A stretch of DNA of 64,000 bases from Eutreptiella sp. 'Long Island Sound 2002'. Taxonomy: Eukaryota; Euglenozoa; Euglenophyceae; Eutreptiales; Eutreptiaceae. Shown in pieces: positions 19,620-31,539 of this stretch (position 1 is its first letter; each line of letters opens with the position of its first letter). The notes beneath the pieces were generated by a model. It was not told the origin of the DNA, searched no databases, and saw nothing but the letters and a program-made list of their open reading frames with translations. The DNA lies in NCBI GenBank assembly GCA_964036045.1, contig OZ038381.1, positions 115,341,790 to 115,405,789 on the forward strand. The letters run 5' to 3'. The position numbers and the translations under genes are program-made.

Positions 19620-21355
19620 GCCGTGGAACTCGGGACCCCTGCCACTGTCACAATTCGACAAAGCCGCATCAAATGACCGCTTTGCCGCGTTACGGGGTCC
19701 AATACATAGGGCGGTGCAACACATGTCCATCAAAGGGCCCCTGATCGGCACGATTGTGCCCCTTCTGGAAGACATGGCTATGCTCACCATGAATTGGGCA
19801 TGGGACAGCTGAAGAGGTTTGTGCCGTCATGCCGGTCCTTGCTCAGCGCGACTCCGGGGAAGACGATATCTCGCCTTTTGCGGACCCCGCCCCCCGGCCC
19901 AAGCAGAACACCGGCGATACCTTGCCTTTACATGTCGCCAGCAAGGGCATTGGGGCAGCAGGCTCCATCCCTATCCGTGCCGATGTGTGGAACAAGCACC
20001 TCCCTAGAGACATGAAACGAGCGCTCATCGTGGCACCCGACCTAGGTGATTTGCATCACCAGGCGTCTGCTGTTCTCGCCAAGGCCATGCACAGGGACGG
20101 CCTCCTCAAAGGGGCCCTAATTGCAGACATGCGCTTCTTGAATGCCATGACGGGGCCTCCGCCACGCCCGTTTGAGCTCCCTAGCATGGCGCAGCTCGCG
20201 GTGCTCCTTGAGCTACCACGGTCCCAAAATGTTCAGGCATATTTAACCAAGCTGGACGCTTCTAACATGTTATGGTCGGTACTCCTTCCTCCGGAGTACT
20301 CTACCAGCTTCCGGTTCCGCGTGAAAGGGATCACGTACACGATTCCTCCCCTTCAGCTGGACTGCTAGTCCAAATAAGGCAGTCGAGGTATTGGCCGCTT
20401 ACCTCACGCTCCACTTTCTGGGGGAAGTGATCCTCATCCAATACGTGGATGATATCCTGCTGCTGTCTGCGGACACACGCCGCCTACGCGTGGAAATTAC
20501 CATGCTCATGGACAAGATGCGCACGGCTGGGTGGGTCATCAACGCAAAGTCCCAGGTGAAACCAACCACCGAACTGACATGGATGGGCAAACACCTGAAT
20601 GGGAAGCGGTACACCCTACGGCAGTCCGCCGAGTACATGGCCACGGCCACAGCCATGTGGGTGAAACTGACCACAAAAGGGTACGAACATCGCACCATGC
20701 ATCGCCTAAGCGGAAATTTGGTGTGGGCTTTGCGGCCGGGACGTGGAGCCATGCCATTTCTGGCGGGATTCCTGGTGTGGCTGAAATGGCGACCCACGCA
20801 GTCCAAGTATACCCCACCAGTGGTCCTACGGGGACTTATGGAAGCTCTTGCACTCGGTATCACCCCGCAACGGAGGAAACATGGTACGTTGACGTGGCCT
20901 ACGACACCAACCGGTGGATGGCGGCGTTGTGGACTACTGACCGCGGCATGCGCATCTGCCCACCGCCGCCCTGGGTCACCACCCAGCAAGGGGCCGAGCT
21001 CGCGGCCATCGAGATGGCAGCCAATTTTGCGGCTTATGAGCGACTGACGCAACTCCACTTCGTTGCTGACAACATGTCCGCCATCTGGTCCACTATCTGG
21101 AACAAGAGCAACACACCAAGCCCGACACGAGCACACCAGTTGCGCCGGATTGCGGGCGCATTGCGCTGGTCCGGCCTTCGGATGCGCCTCAGCTGGATTG
21201 CTTCGCGCTTCAATCCCGCGGACTGCCCATCCCCGGCATCCAAGTACGACTCTTTTGTCCACATGGCGGCAGATACTGAGGCCACCTACCGCGCGCTGCA
21301 ATGCTTCCCTGAGCACACACCAAAACACATGGGGTGGGCCCACCGAAGGGGTTGA
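19620..21355 (+). pseudogene. Reverse transcriptase-RNase H of a DIRS- or pararetrovirus-type element
   Basis: RT begins near LIADMRFLNAMTGPPPRPFE and has YLTKLDASNMLWSVLLPPEY (first catalytic Asp) and FRFRVKGITYTIPPL. After a frameshift near 20360 comes SPNKAVEVLAAYLTLHFLG with YVDD at 20442-20453, then GWVINAKSQVKPTTELTWMG and HRLSGNLVWALRPG. A second frameshift near 20870 leads to RNase H: DVAYDTNRWMAALW, AELAAIEMAANF, VADNMSAIW and FNPADCPS, with all four acidic positions. The short palm and the NPADxPS ending are features of DIRS-like and pararetroviral enzymes, not LINEs. No tyrosine recombinase or integrase was found, so the class stays open. The last frame ends in TGA. Confidence 0.82.
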
Positions 21356-21529
21356 CTGCCCCGCCTGGATCGGGCTGGTGCTTGTGGCTTCAGTGGGTTC
21401 TGGGCGGCAGGTACCTTGGGTCTCTAGTTGTGTCTGGTGCAGCCACGTCTTTGGCCACAGAGTCAGTGGAAGCCTGTATGCACTCATCTTCTTCCGGCAA
21501 GCCGGTCTCTGCAGTGAATAACCCAGGTT

Positions 21530-21590
21530 CCCCAGATGCCCCAGTTTGGCGTCACTGCCTTTATTTTCCACATTGTGCTGTATATTATGT
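21530..21590 (+). repeat. ~58-bp dispersed repeat, copy c
   Basis: Contains gccccagtttggcgtcactg and ttccacattgtgctgtatat. It lies about 170 bases after the RNase H stop, so it marks the right side of the retroelement. The sequence from 21600 to 22360 shows no gene. Confidence 0.7.
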
Positions 21591-22362
21591 GCTGACCGTC
21601 TGTGGGTTGCCACACGTGCTGTCGCACCATTTTGCGCTTGGATTCTTCTATATGTGTTACAGGGCTTTCGGCCTCTTGCGCAACCCGCACTGCGGCATGG
21701 CCAGCAGGAAGCAGACCAACAAACAGAGACCGCATTCTTTGATGCGCAAGCCACCAGCGTGGCGCGCTATTGGGCGAGCCTGCACCCGCGTCGGAGTGCA
21801 GACAGCAGACAGACAGGCAGACGGACAGGCACCCAGGTGCACGGACAGACATTCACAAACGCACACACAACCCAGCACTCTTACTTGCCTTTTCTGTGCC
21901 GCGGCTGCAGGTCCTGGGTGTTGTAGGCACACACTGTTGTTGTGCTTCCCCCCCCCCCCCTCTCAACGCAAGCGGGGGTGCTCTGTTCCCTGAGTCGTGT
22001 GGTCCCTGCGGCATGGCCTCTTGCGTCGCCGGACCACGTGACGCGGGACTGCACTCTGCCTCGACCCTGCATCGCCTCGGTCCCTGTAAGCATGCTGTCT
22101 TTTCCCACCCTGTACTTGTCTGAAACTAACTTTTCGCATGGCGGCGGTGAAGGTTGCGCGCCCGTTACTATCTTTTCTCCAACCGTTGGCGGGTTGGCCC
22201 GCCTGTGGATCCTCTATCCCTGCCCGCACACCACAGGTGTGGAATTCCACCCCCAGCGCACCGAAACACTGCATGCAGTCTTCTATCCTCCCCCCTCTAT
22301 AGGTACAGGCTCATTGCGGCCATGCCGGCTAATGCATGCGGCCGGTGGTGACAGGGTGTGAC

Positions 22363-22660
22363 AGGGCGGGGCCGCGCGCGCTCCCGCCCATCAGATGGTT
22401 GTTCGACTTATACCGTGCCTGTGTCTTGAGGGAGCGGGAGGTCCAGGGAACCAACCAAACCCAGGTCTCCCCAGAACCCCCAGTTTGGCGTCACTGCCTC
22501 CCTTCTCCACAGTGTGCAGTATATTTTACTTCCCACCCAACCACCCCCGAACCCGCGGCATCCTACCCTAACCGGGGCGGGGCCGCGTGCTCCCGCCTGT
22601 TCGACTTATATTGTGCCTGTGTCTTGAGGGAGCAGGAGGTCCAGGCAATCAGCCAAACAA
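22363..22660 (+). repeat. Direct repeat pair enclosing copy d of the ~58-bp repeat
   Basis: Two ~90-bp copies (22363-22460 and 22576-22660) share gggcggggccgcg, ctcccgcc, gttcgacttata and tgcctgtgtcttgagggagc. Between them lies copy d (22464-22529: ccccagtttggcgtcactgc, ctccacagtgtgcagtatat). The A-B-A layout suggests a terminal-repeat structure, or nested duplications, at the right end of the element. Confidence 0.65.
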
Positions 22661-24976
22661 CATTCATGGCTGAAATTGCAAGAAACTGAGTGATCTGCAT
22701 GATACATGGAGAGATGCGCTGTCTAAGATGCGACACAATGTGTAAATGATATTGCCACATGAGCAAGTGCACAGAAATTCTACCACAATGAGAACAACCA
22801 CTGTTCTTGTGTAAATCGAAAAGGTCTGGGTGACGGCTCCCTTGCCTCCCTCAGGGAAACACAAGGATGGTTGCATTGCAAGACAAGGAGTAGGCACCAT
22901 GGGGATGTTATCCAGTTGCAATGGCCAAAAGAATTACACCGTGCAAAGAATCTCAACTCTCTCACTTTTGAAACCCATTTACCTGTTTCTCCATCAGATA
23001 TGTTGCTTCTAACGCCAATAACGTTTTGGTCATTCCTTACACCAACGTCTGTCTTCTTTTCACTGTGAATTTGTCTTTTTTTCCCCAAATGGTGTTTGGC
23101 GACCTACACCGTGTTGACAACCAATGGGTTTTTGTGGAATGTGCCCAGGAATTGAACAGCTTGGTTCAACTGCCAGCTCAACTAAGCATGTTCAGTTCTT
23201 CAAGGTGAAATATCCCCGCTTGAAAAAGTGGCACAGATCCCATTCCACAATAGACCTGAGCACACACACTACCATAGTCTTTCATGCTTCTTTTGCGCAT
23301 GGTATGCCCTGTGTGCATTTGTCGCTGTATGCCACGCGTTCCTTGTTGTTCGTTGGTGGGGGCAAGGGAACCGTCTTTTTGGCATTGTTCACTGGGGGGT
23401 TTGAGTGAACCGTTGCGCACCACTGATTACATTGCAAGGGGAGGGGTTGGGGTACATTTTCATTTCCCAACCCACAATCAAAATCAGCCATGAGGGCTAC
23501 ACCCCTGCGGCGCCTGCAGTGCGCTTGCGGCGCGCGTTAGGAATAATCCCGACAGCAAGGCAGGCAATTCAGTGTTATTGGATTCACTACTTTTTCACAC
23601 CCCACCCCTTTGCACTATGCAATACATTTCTTTTTTGAGCCTCCCCCCCCCCCCCCCCACCCCCATTGACCCGTGTGTGTTGGGGCTTGGGGTTGAGGTG
23701 ATGGGGAATGCTGGGCTATGTAGCCGTTCCGCCCACTGTCTATGGGTACCAAGTTTGCTTCCTCTACATTTTGGTGCATTTGAAGGGTTTGATAAAATAG
23801 TTTAGCCCGTGTGGTCATGCTCAAGAAGGCAGGGGTTATGTTGCTACTTGAGAAAGAAGGGGTTCCCCTTTGCTTCCCTATCATCAAACGTCCATGCTTT
23901 GAGCGCCAGATTCGCAAGACGAGGCGCAATACAAATGTTGTTCGTTGGTCAGTGAAGATCCTTCATTCGGAGCTCTTCCCCGGCTCAAGTGCGGTCCTTG
24001 TGCTGTTCACTGAGTGGGTTTTGTACAAGCAGGTACTCCAAATGGTCATGGAGTGGTGTTTTCTCCTTCTTGTACTTGTAGAAATAGTGCAAGTTTCACT
24101 GTTTCTACATTTTAAGAGGATTATTCCTGCCCTGCGGCACCTGCGGCGTGTAGGTGTAGCCCCCAATGCCTTCATGAGCGAATGCATGGTTGTATGGCCA
24201 GAATATGCATTGCTAGGGCAAGCGAAGGTGCTGGACGATCCTGACTAGGTGCCCGCGTGGCGCTGCTGTCAGCTGCTTTTGCAGCTGATGCCAACTGCTT
24301 TTATGAGCTTTCCCCGTCCTATCCAACAACCTCTCCCTTCATGCCACGCCTGGCATGCACACTCATATAAACCACAACACAAGTCTGCACCGCTGACCAA
24401 GAAGGGGATGGGTTGTTCCCATCCACATGCTGACAGGTGCAGAGAATGCGGTGTGTGTTGGAGTGGCTGGTGAGGGGCCCCCGGAGGCGCTGGGCAGGGG
24501 CAGCTGTTGGGGTCCCTTTGTAGTGTAGGGCCATAGGCTCCTGAAAGTGGCCGTGACACACCGCAGTAGGAGCGGCTGCGCGAACCCCAGACCAGGGGTA
24601 GCGCCTCCGTGTGCTTCCTTTGCCACCGTTTGCTGGCCTTCACCCTTTTCGTCACAGCACATTGTGGCGCTGTCAATGTTCAGGTGAGGCGTGTATGAGC
24701 GGGATGGACATAGTGTCTGCTGTATGCCTCCGTGCCCAAGATGGGCTTGTAGGCAACTGCGGTGTCAGTTCCCTCGTTGGCAAAACCTTCATGACAGTTG
24801 CAAGTTATTAAAAAAGCGGCAAAAGAAAACACACCTATGACCCCATGTGACACCTCATTCGCATGTTGGATATGACGCGAATTGCTTAGGTCAGATGCGA
24901 ACGTGCCCATGTGTAAATATGTGTTGTTTGAGTGCCCATCATGGCAAACTCAGGCATCTATTTCTCCCCGTTTCAG
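22661..24976. other. Region upstream of DGAT2 exon, no recognised gene
   Basis: I see no assignable gene. A 145-codon plus frame (23811-24248) has a hydrophobic core WCFLLLVLVEIVQVSLFLHF but no family I know. A C18 run lies near 23642-23659 and a copy of the dispersed 'gaaggcagggg' motif at 23811-23852. An upstream DGAT2 exon or promoter could be here but cannot be pinned down. Confidence 0.35.
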
Positions 24977-25440
24977 CACAGCCATGTTTGTGTTTGTCTT
25001 CACATGGCTGATGTACGTCGCATGCTCCCTCACTTGGTCTATGGGGTGGGTGATGACATTCCTGTTCACGTTGTGGTTCATGCGGATTCTCTACCGTGAC
25101 AATGCCCGGTCCAACCTACAGTTCGTCGCCCGCTGCTGCTCCGCCATTGTCATTGCATCCATGGGCACAATATTCATCATCTACATTAAACACGAGCCCC
25201 GGTCTCGCGACTCAATCCGCGCCATTGTGCTCTCGTCTGTGGCAGGCTCAATGCTTGGCTTCCTTTCTGCCATCCTGTACATGGGTGCGTACTACGATCA
25301 GAACCAGTTTACTGGGAAGCGTGTGTGGCCGGCACTGCGGCAGAGCTGCTTGTGGTCCATCTGCCATAAGTACTTCTGCCTTAAGATCTGCTTTGAAGAC
25401 CGCGGCGTCATTGTGAACGCACTGCGCATGCCCTGCAAAG
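24977..25440 (+). CDS. DGAT2-like acyltransferase, exon with N-terminal membrane segments
   Basis: The exon follows the acceptor tttcag (24971-24976); ATG at 24984 is the likely start unless an upstream exon exists. It ends in donor AAAG|GTAAAA, phase 1. It encodes several hydrophobic stretches (FVFVFTWLMYVACSLTW, WVMTFLFTLWFM, CCSAIVIASMGTIFIIYI, VAGSMLGFLSAILYMGAYY), then KRVWPALRQSCLWSICHKYF, which fits the DGAT2 'WP..R.S.LW....YFPI' region. DGAT2 enzymes make triacylglycerol from diacylglycerol and acyl-CoA at the ER and lipid droplet. Three to four hydrophobic stretches are more than the one or two usual in the family. The ORF runs past the donor to 25535, which is intron sequence. Confidence 0.82.
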
Positions 25441-26572
25441 GTAAAACCCACACTTTGATTTTTGGGTACCCTCCCCCTTGCAATCCCCCCCCCCCCCCGG
25501 TGCGAGGGGAGACCATCGCTTCACTGTTTTGCTAGGCTATATCTATTGCGGTAGCTTGTGTTCCCCATCTGTCACACGCACACTCTTGCAGTGCTTTCCC
25601 ATTACTTCAAATCTGTCAGCTGTGTGTATTCTGTGATGTTCTCTCTCCAAAGGCGGTGTACAGGGTGTCATGTCCCTTTTTCAGACCCAAGATGTTTTCT
25701 CCCAGTGACCGTGTGTGATACCACTTCCGCACTCTTGGTGCACATGTGTTGGCCATGGCGGCGGCTGATGGTCACTTGGATCTGGGATGCTTGGGAGCGA
25801 ATTTCTGATGAAAAAATTCTGCGTGCCACTGAGACAGTATTCTCGTACTCAGAAGCTTTTTACCGTTCCTTTGGACCCCCAATAACATTCGTGTTACATG
25901 TGTCATGTTGGCAGAGCATCAATGCAAAACTCGCTTCACCTGTGTTCTGTTTGCTTGCATCAGTGGAGCGTACCGCAGTTTGCCCTGAAATACCCTTGCA
26001 ATCTCCCCCCCCCCCCTTGGGGGGGTTGACCGTCACCGTGACGGTCTCCCCCCTCCCCCCAGGGGGGGGGAGACCGGGGGACATTTCAAGGGGGAGGCAG
26101 GGTATATCCGTGTGTGGAGGGTGCACCCTCTGACCAAAATTGCTCTCCCCTTGACAGTTTGCCAATTTTCTGCCCCAATGAGCAGTGATAAGCGCCGAGG
26201 CGCACCAACGTTGTGAGGACCAAGTGTGTCCATAAACAGTGTCCCCTGGGTTGGCCGGCTTGTGTTTTCTTGCCCTTATCCCCCACCACCCGTCGAGATA
26301 CTTGGTACAGGTGCCCCCGGACACAGCAGGAAGTCTGTGTACTCCATCACGGGGGTGGCCCGACAAGGCACACAAAACGCTTTCGCCCTGGCAATGCTGC
26401 ATTTGATGGGTTGGGCAATGGAGCTCGCCGCCCCGACGTAGGATATCGTGCGGAGGCGTCCTTGGACTGGGCCCCGGACCGTCCTCAGGGGACACGCTCC
26501 TGCCACGCTTGAAGCTTTTTGGAGCATTTGGCCGCTTAAGGTTACGCACATGCATGTGCCTCATCTTTTCAG
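25441..26572 (+). other. DGAT2 intron (1132 bp)
   Basis: Donor gtaaaac and acceptor tcatcttttcag join phase 1 as tgcaaag-gcacaccg. The intron contains two long C-run clusters (about 25487-25498 and 26005-26066). The large minus-strand open frame over 25860-26843 is an artefact of this C-rich sequence and the exon antisense. Confidence 0.8.
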
Positions 26573-26954
26573 GCACACCGGAAACGGACACCAACACGCG
26601 GATCGAGTTGCCGTTCGGGCGGGAAGGGGATGACGTATCCCCGCAGCGGCTCCCCGGCATCTGGGCCATCCATCCACATGGGCTCCTCAACGTGGCCCCC
26701 ATTTTCGGGTTTGGGGCGTATGGGCCAGCCCCTGATCCTGTGATCAAGGACATTGTTTTAGGGGCCACGTCGGTACTCTTTGCAATCCCGGCCGTGCGCG
26801 ACGTGTCGTTATGGCTGGGAGCCATTGACGTCAATCGCGACACCCTCCGGCATCAGCTCACAGAGGGCCGGTCAGTGCTGCTGCTGCCAGGGGGACTGCA
26901 GGAGTTCATTCTCAACTCGCGATCCTGCCTGAACATTTACACAAAGCACACCGG
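26573..26954 (+). CDS. DGAT2-like acyltransferase, catalytic exon with HPHG
   Basis: The exon encodes the family's catalytic core: IWAIHPHGLLNVAPIFGFGA (HPHG is the diagnostic active-site block), then VLGATSVLFAIPAVRDVSLW (the 'F..P..RE' region), LGAIDVNRDTLRHQL and GRSVLLLPGGLQEFILN (the 'PGG.QE' block). It starts in phase 1 after ttttcag and ends in phase 2 at CACCGG|GTTTGCC. No stop, frameshift or odd codon is seen. The order and spacing of blocks match DGAT2/MGAT proteins; which acceptor is used cannot be told from sequence. Confidence 0.93.
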
Positions 26955-27337
26955 GTTTGCCTCGCACAGAGAAAGGGCGGCAGAGAAGGCAGGTGGGATG
27001 GAAGGAGGGCAGTCAGTAGGTCAGGATTGGGTTGGACTGCACGATGTCGTTTTTGGCCGGTGTTACCTGTTCCTCCATGGGCTGCTTGCACCCTGGTAGC
27101 ATGTGTGCCTGTCAAGCTACCCCACCCCAATCAATTTTGCGCTCTTGGCTGGACAGTGTAGGCTCCATCAAGAATATAGAAATGATCACACTAGGTGCAC
27201 AAGGTCGACTCATCCCAGATACCTTGTGCTGATGCAGAGCATAATTATCCCCACAATGTTTGGGGTGCTTCACAATCTTGCTGTGTGTGGCGAAAAGCCC
27301 CAGCCAAGGCTCACTGGGAGCCGGTGATGATGCTCAG

Positions 27338-27383
27338 CCAGGTTGGCTGCAAGAACGATGCCAGGTTGGCTGCAAGAACGATG
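27338..27383 (+). repeat. 23-bp tandem duplication
   Basis: The sequence ccaggttggctgcaagaacg plus atg occurs twice in a row without mismatch. The surrounding stretch 26955-28330 is intronic with no gene recognised. Confidence 0.85.
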
Positions 27384-28339
27384 CGCACATGTGAATTGAG
27401 AGCTCTCCCACAACGGTGATGGCCCTCATGCAGCAATGACCATCAGCAGGTCTGTTTTGCCAACCTATGCTTTTGGCTGCAGAATGTGGAACTCCTCAGG
27501 GATGTTGAAGCAGCCAGACTATGACAATTATCCCGAAATGTGAATTGACTGCAGGTCATCTGAGTGGAACAATGGCCCTCAGCATGTCTGCCTCTGCCAT
27601 CTTGCTAAAGTGTGTAGTTTATTCAAACATGCGATGAATTAGTTAGTGGGGTGGCATCCAGCCCCAGGGCCACCACCATCGTGAGAGGGCCATTTCTGAT
27701 TTCACATGTGGGGATAGAGGTCAGTGCTCCACCAGGCTGCGTGATGTGCTAAGCAGGCAAACCAATTGCTGCCTGGACACAGGTCAGTTAAGACAGAGTG
27801 TGCCCAAGCTACTACAGGTGCAGCTCGAATTGAGGAAACAGAAATGGCTAGGACGTTGGTGCAAAGGGGTGACGTCCATTAGCAAACACCACCATTTTGA
27901 ATGCTGCTTGGGGCGTCATGCGCATGCGCACAAACACAGGCACCGGCCATACCCACACAGAGTGTGTGCACACAGACATGTAGGGGTGAGTGAAGATGCA
28001 AGGCTACATGGAGCACTGCATGGCACACACCAGCTACCACCCTGCCCTCGTGCTCAGTCAAGCAGCAGGGGGTCCAGCATTGCTGCTCTGCAGGGGGCAC
28101 CAAAGGATATGCATGGTAGATACCAGGAGCTGAGACGCTACGCCACAACGTTGGGCTTTTCATTTTCCCGCACGTCCTCCCCCCCCCCCCGTGGTCATGG
28201 ATATGTGGGCCAGCAGAAACAAGCTGGAGCCATGGCAGGTCTGCCAGATCCGCAGGAATGCCAAACCCTTTTCATTGACCCATCAAAATGTCGGAACCAG
28301 ATGTGGCTCAATCCATGAGGTGACAAAGTGTGTTGCATG

Positions 28340-28927
28340 CTACCATAACAAATATAGGCTGGGCTTGGGGAGCGACAACCATTCAAGCTTGGGCTGTAGT
28401 TGGAGAATGGGTAGGGTGAGCCCCCAGCTACTAACCCATAAGGTGATACCATACACATTCGCAAGTTCCTTGCTGCCCTCTTTTGTCGGGAAATATGCCC
28501 TGGCGGGGTATATTGGGAGCGGTAGGATCATCTGCTGCAGCTGTACTGTCTTTGGAAGAGACAGTGGTAGCATTGTTGTGAACTGTGCATGCACAAGCGC
28601 TTGTGCCGGGTGTGGTGCATATGTCTCCTCTGCTGTGACCTCACCAAAAAGCTTTTTGAGGTATTTGACCTTTGTTCTGATCACGATCCGTGTCGCAGCT
28701 AGCTTCGTTTGTTGTTGGATAGACCAGTATCTTTTTAGCAAGAAGACTGACTCGTCCAAATTGATCTTCAGCCCCACAAATCTTTCATATGTTTTCAATA
28801 CTTGCATTTTGGAGGGGGTGTTTTCAATATTTCCTCTTCTACCAGGGGAGGCTGGTCGGGGTCGGGGGGCATCATGTTTCCTTCTCAGACCCAACCCCGT
28901 CACCCAACATCCATGGTGTTTTCCCAA
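28340..28927 (-). pseudogene. Non-LTR reverse transcriptase thumb fragment, minus strand
   Basis: The 195-codon minus frame contains LKTYERFVGLKINLDESVF (the 'FS.LSGLKIN..KS' block after YADD), VKYLKKLFGEVTAEETYAP and TTMLPLSLPKTVQLQQMILP, then a Tyr/Pro-rich helix YPARAYFPTKEGSKELAN. The spacing matches the thumb of the first element (LKYLGVLLG...LPLPLEEKTALLQMW), so both are one clade. The catalytic YADD part upstream on the minus strand is not recognisable. Frame open, element truncated. Confidence 0.75.
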
Positions 28928-29429
28928 TGTCCATCCCCTCGCACAATGTGTGCGCTACCTGAGGTGATGGGCGGGGATCGGTCTTGTGGTAGGTGATGTG
29001 GGTTTGGACTACCCATCCCCTTGGGCACATACCCTTTTTTAGGCACGTCAGCGAAAGCCTTTCCAATCCTCCCCAAACAGGTTTCTATTGTCCCACCAAA
29101 TGTAGACCAGCTGCAGAGGCCGGGTTTTCGATACTCTGTCCTTTACTATATAATTATGAAGAAGAGTTCTTCTTGCTCGAAACTCACAAGGGCAAGCATC
29201 ACACGCATATCCTAGCTCACACCACAGCTTCAAGCCACACTATTGCCCACATGGGTCCCCACATATCAGTCTCAAATGCGGCAAACATGCCCCCCCCCCC
29301 CCCCAAGAATCCTCGGCTATTATTTTGGGGAGGGTGGAACACTGCAAAGATGCAGCACTGCCTAATCCACCAACAACCCCCGGATTGCAGGCAAACCCTA
29401 GAAGTGTAGCAAGCCCCGACCAAACTGTC

Positions 29430-30520
29430 AATGCCACCAAAACACCTCACCTACATACAAACATTACTATGGAAGAAATTTCTAGTGGGACTCATTGTGG
29501 CAAACAGGCTCCCACACAACATCCCCTGCCCCGTTGATGGGAAGAGGGAGGATGTAGCACATGCAATCTGCGACCGTCGCTTTCATGTACCTTGCCTCCC
29601 AATGTATGGGCCCGGCGATTCTCGGCGATACACGAAGCATGACCCCAAGGTCATTCTCTGCGAAGTGTGTGCACTCTACCTACAGACACCCCTGAGACTG
29701 AACTGCGGGACAGCAATCACGGCAAAAAATTTGTGCAATCTAGTCAAGTTCCATGCCTCTCCCAGTGGATGAGCATACCGGCAAGACCGTATGAACACTT
29801 GACAGGGGCACTCCCCAAAATAGAGGTCACCTTGCTGCACTCTGCACTGCAATCATTAAAGGAGACAGGGAAACTTCAACACCCACGTAGCAATGGCTCC
29901 GTCCAACGATACCCTCCCAAATTGCAATAGACCCAAGCCCATGAGGGAAAAGAAACACATTCACGGAGCTGCTGTAGCAACATAATCACAACGCATCATT
30001 CCTAATTATGAACAGGGATGTTGGGAGGTGGCATACACGGAAGGCTCTTCGTAAAAACACTCACACCGTGGCATGTTGGGGGGTTACAGGTTTTCTACGG
30101 GGACCATACGGAAACGGCCAAGCCCCTCCCTGTCAATGGAAGACGAACTAACAACCAAGGAGAGCTCCCTAAGGCACTCTATGCCATTCACACGAGCAAC
30201 CCTACAAAATGAACAGTCATCCGCTCCGACTTGGAGCTAGTGGTCATGGGCGCCACCGGAAAAGCCAGCAATTGGCACTGTTATGACTCAAAAGGGTTGA
30301 GGGCCCTGTGGGATATGTGGACCTGTGGGAACAACTCCTCTGGGAAATTGAACCGGCAGGCCCAAATGTGCGATCACCCGTGGGCAACCGAGGCAACACA
30401 AAAGCGGATACGCTTCAGTTATTGGACGTAAGACGTCACCGTTCCTTCAGGGCCGGCCCACTGTAACGCGGACATGCACATCACAAAGCTGGGAAGATGA
30501 CAACGATGCGGAGTTAGACC
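29430..30520 (+). pseudogene. Retrotransposon connection region and RNase H fragment
   Basis: KHLTYIQTLLWKKFLVGLIV followed by CPVDGKREDVAHAICDRRFH (29445-29620) matches the Cys/His connection region seen in the first element before its RNase H. Then GGLQVFYGD, RRTNNQGELPKALYAIHT (catalytic Glu), IRSDLELVVMGA (catalytic Asp) and, past a TAA, PAHCNADMHITKLGR (final Asp) give an RNase H from about 30070 to 30500. A TGA at 30210 and TAA near 30429 break it. It lies on the opposite strand from the RT fragment at 28.3-28.9 kb, so the two come from separate insertions or from a rearranged one. Confidence 0.65.
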
Positions 30521-31539
30521 TAGAAGAGGCCCTTCAAAGGTCCCCAGAAGAGAGAGGGGGGGAAGGGGATAGACTTCTCATGCCCCCCCCCCTCCCCCAC
30601 AACCCCCAGCCATCTTGCCGGCACGCCCGATGGGCTTATCTCGCACGACCCCTGATCGCACAAGCACCACTCCTGTGCTGGATGTGGAGCATTGCACACC
30701 GGCTTCCGAGCAACCAGGGGTTTCAATGAGTGGTGGAATTTCAGCCACCTAATAGTGCTCAAGGGCCGTTCCTTGCTTCCCACGCGACCATCCACCCACC
30801 CGTGGCACAATACAAGGGCTTTTTATTGACCCCAACACATCACCACCCCCGCACAGAGTTGATGCAAGCAATGATGATGAATGCCTTGCGCCACTGTCAC
30901 AAGACACAACGTCCACAGCGACATTCAACACAGAAGGCTCGCGCTGCTGCACCCCAATTGCGCACACACATCACCTACCTTCTTCCAATGCCTGGTGTCC
31001 TATACATTCACCGCAATATGTGTGGATGTGTGTTTTGACTAGCAATTTTCCACTGGGGGTTTTCAATCCCAAGGCCCACCTTTACAACTATGGTTGGTGG
31101 CAGCGACCAGGGTGGTTGACTTGTGACCTAAACCCCGTACTCCCTGTGACCCGGTTCTAGCCAAATAAAAGGGGTGTGGCTGAATGGGTCCAGCACAAGC
31201 AAGCACCCCGGCCAAATGATAGGAAGCCACATGGAACACAAGCAATAAGCCACGGCCCAACACAAACCGTTGGTAGAACCGCGGGCGCTAAAGCCCACAA
31301 GTTGGAGACTACTACCTACTTTTACCCCACTAATTGAGATGAGGCAACACAATGGACTGGATATCCTGACAGCTTAGATCAAACAATGAAACTGGTGTTG
31401 CAATGAAGGGCAAGTGCGGCCAAAGCTAAGTGGCGGGTCCACACCTCACATTTTTATAGCCCCCAAAATGATGCTTCCACACACACACACACACACAAAC
31501 GACATTTGGTTGCCAACCAAGCGTTGTGTCCACCACTAG
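30521..31539. other. No recognised gene
   Basis: C-rich runs near 30581-30600 and an (AC)n stretch at 31480-31498 are the only features. No coherent coding frame was seen. Confidence 0.4.

Noticed and set aside
20399-21754. 451-codon minus-strand frame
   Set aside because: Antisense of the RT/RNase H, whose motifs on the plus strand are unmistakable.
25860-26843. 327-codon minus-strand frame
   Set aside because: Antisense of the DGAT2 catalytic exon and its C-rich intron.
31063-31352. Possible structured RNA in a cca/ggc-rich stretch
   Set aside because: No consistent pairing or known RNA motif on inspection.
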